From assembly GCA_007124075.1 (NCBI GenBank), contig SLFV01000029.1, forward strand, positions 1 to 14,964: 14,964 bases of DNA, read 5' to 3'. Within the stretch, counting starts at the first letter, position 1; each line of letters opens with the position of its first letter. Shown here piece after piece: positions 9,609-14,964 of the stretch. The position numbers were made by a program, and so were the translations under genes. The notes below the pieces were generated by a model. The model worked only from the letters and a program-made list of their open reading frames with translations. It was not told the DNA's origin and made no database searches. Source of the stretch: Roseimaritima sp. GTDB lineage: Bacteria; Planctomycetota; Planctomycetia; Pirellulales; Pirellulaceae.

Positions 9609-11267
9609 ATGAAAGCCATTCTCCCCCGGATCATTGTTGCCTACGTGCTTGGCATGTTCTGCACCCTGGTTGCACCGTCCCCGACGGTTGGCACCGTTTT
9701 TTCTCAGGAACAGGACTCCGCTCAAGACTTGCTGTCGGCGGGCCTGCGTCTGGAGGGCGAGAGGAAATGGAGCGATGCGATTCGGCATTACGAATCAGCG
9801 CTCCGTAACCATCCCGGCGCGATGGATCTGCAACAGCGACTTCAGATCAGTCGCCTGCATCACGACGTGCATCGTCGTTACGAAGACGTCAGCTACTTAC
9901 AGGCCGTACGTGAAGTCAGCACGCAACAAGCGCTGGACCTGTACGCAGAAATCCTTGCCAACCTGGAGACGCACTATGTCGACTCGATTCAATGGCAACG
10001 TGTGCTGACTAACGGGACCGCATCACTGGAGGTGGCGTTGACCGAGCCCGCGTTTGTGAATCGTCTGCTGGGCGACGTTGATAAAGATCAGATCGAAACG
10101 TTTCGCCTGAAAATCCATCAACACGCTCTGCAGCGTCCCGCCACCGGTCGGCACGATCTGCGGGCGACTGCGGCCTACGTTGCCGGGCTGGCCAATAAGG
10201 AATTGGGGTTGGCTGGTTCAGCGACGGCTTTGGAATTTGCTTGTGGTGCGATCAGCAACCTGGATACGTATTCGCGATTTTTGACACCCAACCAGATGGA
10301 CGAGACGTTTTCGAACATTGAGGGAAACTTCGTTGGCTTGGGCGTTGAACTAAAAGCGGAAGAGGACTGCCTACGCATCCTGAACGTCATTCGTGGCGGT
10401 CCCGCCGATCAGGCCGGGATCTGTAGTGGCGACGCAATTGTTCGCGTCGAGGATTCTCGCACCGCTTCGGTCAATCCCGACTACGCAGCCGACCTGCTGC
10501 GAGGGCCGGAAAACAGCTACGTTTCGATTACAATCGTTGACGCCAATGGTAAGCCGCGGGACCTGGAGGTCCAGCGCCGACGGGTTGATGTCCCCAGTAT
10601 CGAAGATCTCCAGATCGTCGATAGAGACAATGGGATTGGTTATCTCCGGCTGACGAACTTCCAGAAAAATACGACTCGGGATTTCGAAGCGGCATTGTGG
10701 GATCTGCATCGCCAAGGGATGCGACAACTGATTGTTGATGTCCGCGGCAACCCGGGGGGACTGCTAACCTCCGCTGTGGAAATCGCTGACCGATTCATCA
10801 GCAGCGGTGATATCGTGCTGACACGCGGACGGAGCAGCCGGGAGAACTTCGACTATCGTTCGCATCGCCCGAACACCTGGAGCATCCCGTTGACGGTTCT
10901 CATCGATGGAGACAGTGCCAGTGCTAGCGAGATTTTCGCAGGGGCGATTGCGGATCATAATCGCGGCCAACTGATTGGGACCCGGACGTACGGCAAAGGT
11001 AGCGTCCAGGGAGTCTTTCGGATGCAGTCGGCACGCGTTGGCTTGTGCCTGACGACAGCAAAGTTTTATTCACCCAGCCGCCAGCCGATTAGCGATCGAG
11101 GCGTGCTGCCGACCATTACTGTCGAACAGCCAGGAAGCTACGTGGCAGCCAGGGTAGGAAATGACCCCTCCACCGCCATCGCAAAGGACCCAGTGCTGAG
11201 GAAGGCGATTGAGGTTGCAGTTGATTCGCAATCTACCGTCGCAGGTCGGCAACAATGGTCAAAGTGA
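9609..11267 (+). CDS. Exported S41 (tail-specific/CtpA-type) serine protease with PDZ domain
   Basis: Periplasmic endopeptidase cutting proteins near their C-termini. ATG 9609, with GGAAAG seven bases before it, gives 552 residues and a clean signal peptide (MKAILPRIIVAYVLGMFCTL, probable cleavage near TVFS/QEQ). An earlier in-frame ATG at 9480 would add 43 residues ahead of that signal and is less likely. Residues about 40-75 resemble a TPR helix pair (GERKWSDAIRHYESALRNHP). The PDZ domain is about 238-325, and the protease domain follows. The Ser/Lys dyad is Ser438 (in DSASASEIFAGA) and Lys463 (in TYGKGSVQG), with Gln467 matching the third Prc residue in spacing. GNPGGLL near 380 is the family loop. 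The TPR-like N-terminus is not standard for CtpA. It is monocistronic, ending at a hairpin. Confidence 0.94.
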   Translation: MKAILPRIIVAYVLGMFCTLVAPSPTVGTVFSQEQDSAQDLLSAGLRLEGERKWSDAIRHYESALRNHPGAMDLQQRLQISRLHHDVHRRYEDVSYLQAVREVSTQQALDLYAEILANLETHYVDSIQWQRVLTNGTASLEVALTEPAFVNRLLGDVDKDQIETFRLKIHQHALQRPATGRHDLRATAAYVAGLANKELGLAGSATALEFACGAISNLDTYSRFLTPNQMDETFSNIEGNFVGLGVELKAEEDCLRILNVIRGGPADQAGICSGDAIVRVEDSRTASVNPDYAADLLRGPENSYVSITIVDANGKPRDLEVQRRRVDVPSIEDLQIVDRDNGIGYLRLTNFQKNTTRDFEAALWDLHRQGMRQLIVDVRGNPGGLLTSAVEIADRFISSGDIVLTRGRSSRENFDYRSHRPNTWSIPLTVLIDGDSASASEIFAGAIADHNRGQLIGTRTYGKGSVQGVFRMQSARVGLCLTTAKFYSPSRQPISDRGVLPTITVEQPGSYVAARVGNDPSTAIAKDPVLRKAIEVAVDSQSTVAGRQQWSK

Positions 11268-11279
11268 TCTGCCGGAGCG

Positions 11280-11311
11280 GGTTGAGGGGCGACGATTCAC
11301 GCCGCTCAACC
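11280..11311 (+). terminator. Hairpin after the S41 protease gene
   Basis: GGTTGAG/CTCAACC plus GGCG/CGCC form an 11-pair stem with one G-G mismatch and an eight-base loop, starting 12 bases after the stop codon. The following bases (TCTTGACG) are only weakly T-rich, so it may act as a 3' end stabiliser or a weak intrinsic terminator. Confidence 0.5.
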
Positions 11312-11313
11312 TC

Positions 11314-11343
11314 TTGACGTCCCTGGGCGGCAAGAATTATCTT
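11314..11343 (+). promoter_or_regulatory. Sigma-70-type promoter candidate for tRNA-Thr
   Basis: TTGACG at 11314-11319 matches five of six -35 bases. TATCTT at 11338-11343, after an 18-base spacer, matches four of six -10 bases. Transcription would begin about 45-50 bases before the mature tRNA, leaving a short leader for RNase P removal. It could also drive the downstream TPR/alpha-CTD gene. Confidence 0.45.
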
Positions 11344-11397
11344 CTGACCGATGGCGTGACGTCCTGCATCCCATGTCCAAGCTGACATTCGTCCACC

Positions 11398-11471
11398 GCC
11401 AGCGTAGCTTCAATTGGCAGAGCATCGCATTCGTAATGCGAGGGTTGTGGGTTCGAGTCCCACCGCTGGCT
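11398..11471 (+). tRNA. tRNA-Thr (anticodon CGU)
   Basis: A full cloverleaf can be drawn. The acceptor stem GCCAGCG pairs with CGCTGGC (11464-11470). The D arm is GCTT/GAGC with one U-G pair. The anticodon stem TCGCA/TGCGA surrounds the seven-base loop TTCGTAA, with anticodon CGT at 11432-11434 reading ACG (Thr). The variable loop is GGGTT. The T stem GTGGG/CCCAC surrounds TTCGAGT. The discriminator is T at 11471. CCA is not encoded; a run of six T begins at 11471. Confidence 0.96.
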
Positions 11472-11554
11472 TTTTTGCAGGGTTCGGCAGTTGTGACCGA
11501 TTGCCTGTTTTGGCCCTGTCGTTTGCGACATTTAATTCCGGGGAAGAGATTGCG

Positions 11555-12880
11555 ATGACCGAAGTGCAGATGATTGACCTCAAAGACGCAATTCTTGCGA
11601 ATGCATCATTCGGCCCTCAGGATATTGCCAAGATTCGGCAGGCAATCGCATCGGATTTCATTCACTTTGCAGAACTTCGGGACGCCGTCGGACAAATCGA
11701 ACAAGACCCCGAACGCAGCCCCGCAATGCAGGTGAAGTTGGGGGTTTGCCAGGTCCTGCTAGGAAGGTTTAAGGACGCGGAGGCCACACTAGGCTCGGCC
11801 GATGGCGGCGCTCTGTCGTTGTTTTATCTTGGTCGCTGTGCATACGAACAAGGTTATTATGATGATGCGATTGAGAAATACGGGCAGGCTGGCAAGGCAG
11901 GCTACGACGAGGACGCGTGTAATTTGGCGATTGCCGAGGCGAAGCGATATTTGCGCGACCTCGAAGGCTCGATGCTGATTTTGGATAATATGTTTGGTCC
12001 CATCGAGCAGACAGCGGAATATCAATACCAACGCGCTGCGACGATTGCTGCGTTAGGTGAGCAGATGTCGCAGGCGATCACGCACTATGAGCGGGCGTTA
12101 CAGATGGATGACCGTCATGCCGGTGCGCTGTTCGGGCTGGCATTGGAGCACGATCGCCATGGAAACGATGACGAGGCGATCGAATTGTACGAACGGGCGG
12201 CCGCCGCGTTTCCTACCGGAGTTGGTGTGCTGACCAACCTGGGCATCCTGTACGAAGATCGCAACCAGTTTGATCGCGCTCAGGTCTGCTATCGTAGAAT
12301 TCTGGAGTGTTTCCCCGATCACCCGCGAGCGACCTTGTTTATGAAGGACGCGTCGGCGCTGGGCAACATTTTGTACGACGAGGAAACCCAGCGTCGCAAC
12401 GATCGTTTAGCACAGGTCCTGAGTCTTCCGGTGTCCAATTTTGAGCTGTCGGTTCGGAGCCGAAATTGTTTGCAGAAGATGGGTATCGACACCCTTGGCG
12501 ATCTGACGCGGACTTCGGAAGCGGAGCTTTTGGCAAGCAAGAATTTTGGCGAAACCAGCCTGTATGAGATTCGCGAAATTTTATCCAGCAAGGGGTTGTC
12601 CCTTGGACAGTTTGCGCATGAAAAGAAGCCGGCGGAGCCTCCGGTCGATACGTCACACATGTCGCCCGACGAACAGGCATTGCTTGATCGGCCGATTTCG
12701 GACCTGAACCTGTCGGTTCGCGCTCGAAAGTGTATGGTCCGCTTGGGGCTGAATACGATCGGTGAATTGATCCGCAAAACGGGCGACGAGATGCTGGAGT
12801 GCAAGAACTTTGGCGTGACGAGCCTGACTGAGGTTCGTGAGAAATTGACCGATTTGGGGTTAAAGCTTCGCGGTGACTGA
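11555..12880 (+). CDS. TPR protein with two RNA polymerase alpha C-terminal (alpha-CTD) domains
   Basis: 441 residues from ATG 11555, preceded by GGGGAAGAG. The frame is open further upstream, but that part overlaps the tRNA and is not coding. TPR-like helices lie at about 88-115 and 155-262 (for example [13 protein letters not shown] and [12 protein letters not shown]). Two alpha-CTD copies follow, at about 290-350 and 378-441. E. coli alpha residues that contact DNA or the neighbouring sigma are recognisable. Arg265 matches Arg301 (SVRSRNCL) and Arg389 (SVRARKCM). Asn268 is kept only in the first copy. Gly296, Ser299 and Glu302 are kept in both ([10 protein letters not shown] and [10 protein letters not shown]), while Lys298 is Thr in both. 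There is no alpha N-terminal domain, so it is not an RNA polymerase subunit itself. A role as a DNA- or polymerase-associated regulator is inference. I recall this architecture as common in planctomycetes and uncharacterised. It overlaps tgt by eight bases. Confidence 0.93.
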   Translation: MTEVQMIDLKDAILANASFGPQDIAKIRQAIASDFIHFAELRDAVGQIEQDPERSPAMQVKLGVCQVLLGRFKDAEATLGSADGGALSLFYLGRCAYEQGYYDDAIEKYGQAGKAGYDEDACNLAIAEAKRYLRDLEGSMLILDNMFGPIEQTAEYQYQRAATIAALGEQMSQAITHYERALQMDDRHAGALFGLALEHDRHGNDDEAIELYERAAAAFPTGVGVLTNLGILYEDRNQFDRAQVCYRRILECFPDHPRATLFMKDASALGNILYDEETQRRNDRLAQVLSLPVSNFELSVRSRNCLQKMGIDTLGDLTRTSEAELLASKNFGETSLYEIREILSSKGLSLGQFAHEKKPAEPPVDTSHMSPDEQALLDRPISDLNLSVRARKCMVRLGLNTIGELIRKTGDEMLECKNFGVTSLTEVREKLTDLGLKLRGD

Positions 12881-14081
12881 GCCCCCAGCGAACAACGGTT
12901 CAGATTTGCTGGGCCTGGCAGACCATGACGCAGGTAGGTGGTTTAGCTATCGCTGCATTGCTACGGATACCCAGTCAGATGCGCGTCGGGGCTGCTTTTC
13001 GACACCGCACGGGATCGTGCAGACGCCGACCTTTATGCCGGTCGGTACGCAGGGTACCGTCAAAGGGGTGACTGTAGACCAACTTCGTCAGACCACCGCT
13101 ACGTTGCCCGATGTGTCGGCACAAATGATTCTGGGGAACACCTACCATTTGTCGCTACGACCGGGGCATGAGTTAGTCCAACGGCAGGGTGGGCTGCATC
13201 GGTTTATGAACTGGGACGGCCCGATTTTGACCGATAGTGGCGGCTTTCAAGTTTTCTCACTGTCAGCGCTACGAAAAGTTGACGAAGATGCCGCTCGGTT
13301 TCGCAGCCACATTGACGGCCGGCAAGTTGAATTGACCCCTGAATATTCGATTGAAATCCAGGAGGCGCTGGGCAGTGATATCGCCATGGTCCTGGACCAT
13401 GTGATCGCACTGCCAGCGACTACGGAACAGGTTGTTGACGCAACAGAACGTTCGGTGCGCTGGGCAAAAAGATGTTTGTCTGCCGCGACGCGATCCGATC
13501 AAGCGCGTTTTGCCATCGTTCAAGGTGGGCTGGATGAGACGATTCGTGGGCAATGTGCTAGAGAGCTAGCCCGGATGCCTTTCCAAGGTTTTGCAATCGG
13601 TGGGCTGAGTGTTGGCGAGCCTCCCGCGGAGATGTATCGCATCCTCAAGGCGACCTGCCCCCACCTACCCACAGATCGCCCGCGCTATCTGATGGGCGTC
13701 GGGAGGCCGATTGATATGCTGGAAGCGATTGCCCAGGGCGTCGATTTGTTTGATTGCGTTCTACCCACGAGGAACGGTCGTAATGCGTTCGCCTTTACCG
13801 AAGGAGGTTGGCTGAAGATCCGTAACGCGGTCCACCGCGACGACCCGCGACCCATCGATTCCGACTGTCCGTGCCCTGCCTGTCAACACAGCCGATCCTA
13901 CCTGCGACACCTATTTGTGGCCGCAGAGATGCTGGGGCCGATCCTACTGACCTTACACAACCTGACTTATTATCAACGCTTGATGCACCAAGCACGACAA
14001 GCAATCGTCGACGGCACTTTTGCGGAGTTACTGGATCGGCATCGACAATGGGCCATTCAGGGGCGTCCCGAAGTTGTATAA
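12873..14081 (+). CDS. tgt: Queuine/preQ1 tRNA-ribosyltransferase (tRNA-guanine transglycosylase)
   Basis: Exchanges guanine 34 in tRNAs with GUN anticodons (Asp, Asn, His, Tyr) for a queuosine precursor. GTG 12873 starts inside the end of the TPR/alpha-CTD gene, suggesting translational coupling; 402 residues with about 22 extra at the N-terminus. Catalytic Asp121 ([12 protein letters not shown]) and nucleophile Asp294 ([15 protein letters not shown]) are present, as are Gln217 (IVQGG) and GGLSVGE at 243-249. The zinc site is Cys332, Cys334, Cys337 and His362, with the last spacing one shorter than in E. coli. The base-recognition loop reads [12 protein letters not shown]. Asp175 is kept, but Val177 replaces the Cys (Cys158 in Zymomonas) of ordinary bacterial enzymes. 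Identification as Tgt is firm; whether it prefers preQ1 or queuine is open. Confidence 0.96.
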   Translation: MTEPPANNGSDLLGLADHDAGRWFSYRCIATDTQSDARRGCFSTPHGIVQTPTFMPVGTQGTVKGVTVDQLRQTTATLPDVSAQMILGNTYHLSLRPGHELVQRQGGLHRFMNWDGPILTDSGGFQVFSLSALRKVDEDAARFRSHIDGRQVELTPEYSIEIQEALGSDIAMVLDHVIALPATTEQVVDATERSVRWAKRCLSAATRSDQARFAIVQGGLDETIRGQCARELARMPFQGFAIGGLSVGEPPAEMYRILKATCPHLPTDRPRYLMGVGRPIDMLEAIAQGVDLFDCVLPTRNGRNAFAFTEGGWLKIRNAVHRDDPRPIDSDCPCPACQHSRSYLRHLFVAAEMLGPILLTLHNLTYYQRLMHQARQAIVDGTFAELLDRHRQWAIQGRPEVV

Positions 14082-14138
14082 TCGAAGGTGTTCTCCGAAC
14101 GGTTTCTCAGCATTTCCGCGCGCGGTCGATTGGTTGTG

Positions 14139-14964
14139 ATGTTGCAACGCCTAATGCAAACCCTCCTCATTGCGTCAATCCACTGGATCGTCGGAGCCTG
14201 TAATGTCGCGTTACCGGCGGATTCAGAGCAGCGCGGATTCCTGGTGGAAGTTCCGTTTCCAATCACGAATCAGGCCGCAGAAAGAACAATCGCGTCACTG
14301 CGGACTTTAGCGGGCAAGGCGACTGACGATCAGTTTCGGCGTACGGTCGTCCTGCTGCAATTTGGGGGCGATGCAGGTTCCGACGGCCAGGGAACGAAAC
14401 TGGAAAACGCGTTATCCTTGGCTCGGGCACTGGGTAGCGGTGAGTTTCGCGGTTTGCGGATTATCGCTTTTGTGGCTGGCCCGGTCCGCGGGCATGCGAT
14501 TTTGCCGATCCTCGCTTGCGACCAAACGGTGGTAACCGCAACAGCCGAACTGGGCGACGCCAGCATTGAAGATGATGGCTTTGACGAAACAGTAGCCGCG
14601 ATTTACCTTTCAATCGCTGCTCGTCGGGGCGTCTACAGACCAGCTGTCGTACGCGCGATGCTGGATCCATCTCTGTCGCTAACCCGCATCACCGATATCG
14701 ACGGGGGGGTTGATTTTGTCGATCAAACGACACTGGATGAGCTCCGCGATCAGGGGAAGGTGGTTCAGGAGCAGCAATTGTCAGCGGTTGGCCAAACGCT
14801 CCGATTCTCTGGAACGGAGTTGCGTCAGTCTCGCATCGCTAGCCACCAAGTCAGGTCGGCGGACGAGGCTGCCGAGGTCCTGGAAGTCAATCCGCTTCGC
14901 CCGCTTGATTCACTGCCCCAGTTGGAAGTGTACAGTGGATTGTTGATCGAAGTAACCGGAACCG
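14139..14964 (+). CDS. Exported ClpP/NfeD-like protein, N-terminal part, cut by window edge
   Basis: Open for 275 codons to the window end with no stop. ATG 14139 is chosen because it places a hydrophobic signal-like segment at once (MLQRLMQTLLIASIHWIVGA). A GTG at 14088 would add 17 residues, and no clear ribosome-binding site exists for either. The visible part resembles the ClpP/crotonase-fold domain of NfeD-type membrane proteases: a strand RRTVVLLQFGG near 70-80, the helix LENALSLARALG, and VAGPVRGHAILPILACDQTVVTATAELGD near 120-150. The place where NfeD proteases carry the catalytic serine seems to hold Gly-His-Ala, so this copy may be inactive. Planctomycete homologues, as I recall them, are long with two such domains and a C-terminal membrane NfeD part. 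It starts 57 bases after tgt, perhaps in the same transcript. Confidence 0.75.
   Translation, partial: MLQRLMQTLLIASIHWIVGACNVALPADSEQRGFLVEVPFPITNQAAERTIASLRTLAGKATDDQFRRTVVLLQFGGDAGSDGQGTKLENALSLARALGSGEFRGLRIIAFVAGPVRGHAILPILACDQTVVTATAELGDASIEDDGFDETVAAIYLSIAARRGVYRPAVVRAMLDPSLSLTRITDIDGGVDFVDQTTLDELRDQGKVVQEQQLSAVGQTLRFSGTELRQSRIASHQVRSADEAAEVLEVNPLRPLDSLPQLEVYSGLLIEVTGT

Noticed and set aside
11414..11554. N-terminal extension of the TPR/alpha-CTD frame
   Set aside because: It overlaps the tRNA-Thr gene and encodes nothing recognisable; ATG 11555 has a good ribosome-binding site.
11398..14081. Functional link between tRNA-Thr and tgt
   Set aside because: Tgt acts on tRNAs with G at position 34; this tRNA has the anticodon CGU, so it is not a substrate. 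The proximity is probably accidental.

Overview
The window looks like a piece of a planctomycete chromosome of the Rhodopirellula/Pirellula type. The grounds are moderate GC content, many GTG starts with weak Shine-Dalgarno sites, loosely packed short operons, and above all protein types I associate with that phylum: a TPR protein carrying two RNA polymerase alpha-CTD domains, a long NfeD-like protein, and a stand-alone GroEL. The assignment rests on family recognition from memory, not on a database search.

Layout. Positions 1-1710 (minus) hold a nearly complete groEL running off the left edge, with a His-rich then Gly-Gly-Met tail. Divergent from it, at about 2131-3543 (plus), is an exported-looking protein with one CxxCH haem-c motif. 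Next is a probable two-gene nucleotide-biosynthesis operon, purQ (3674-4483) and a dihydroorotase (4499-5857). Convergent with these is a three-gene minus-strand cluster (9185 down to 5875). In transcription order it encodes a 4-hydroxyproline epimerase, a FAD-dependent D-amino-acid (D-hydroxyproline) dehydrogenase and a DapA-fold hydroxy-pyrroline-carboxylate deaminase. These are the first three steps of hydroxyproline breakdown, in pathway order; the last enzyme, an alpha-ketoglutarate semialdehyde dehydrogenase, is not in the window.

Divergent from the hydroxyproline cluster is a secreted S41 (tail-specific/CtpA) protease with a TPR-like N-terminus and a PDZ domain (9609-11267), closed by a hairpin. 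Then come a tRNA-Thr(CGU) with its own promoter candidate (11398-11471), the TPR/tandem-alpha-CTD protein (11555-12880), and tgt (12873-14081), which overlaps it by 8 bases. A truncated exported ClpP/NfeD-like protein (14139 to the right edge) ends the window.

Most genes are housekeeping. The items most worth attention are the TPR protein with two putative DNA-binding alpha-CTDs, the compact hydroxyproline cluster, the Val substitution at the Cys158-equivalent position of Tgt, the Gln replacement in the dihydroorotase metal motif, and the one-haem protein family. I found no CRISPR array, insertion sequence, prophage or attachment site.
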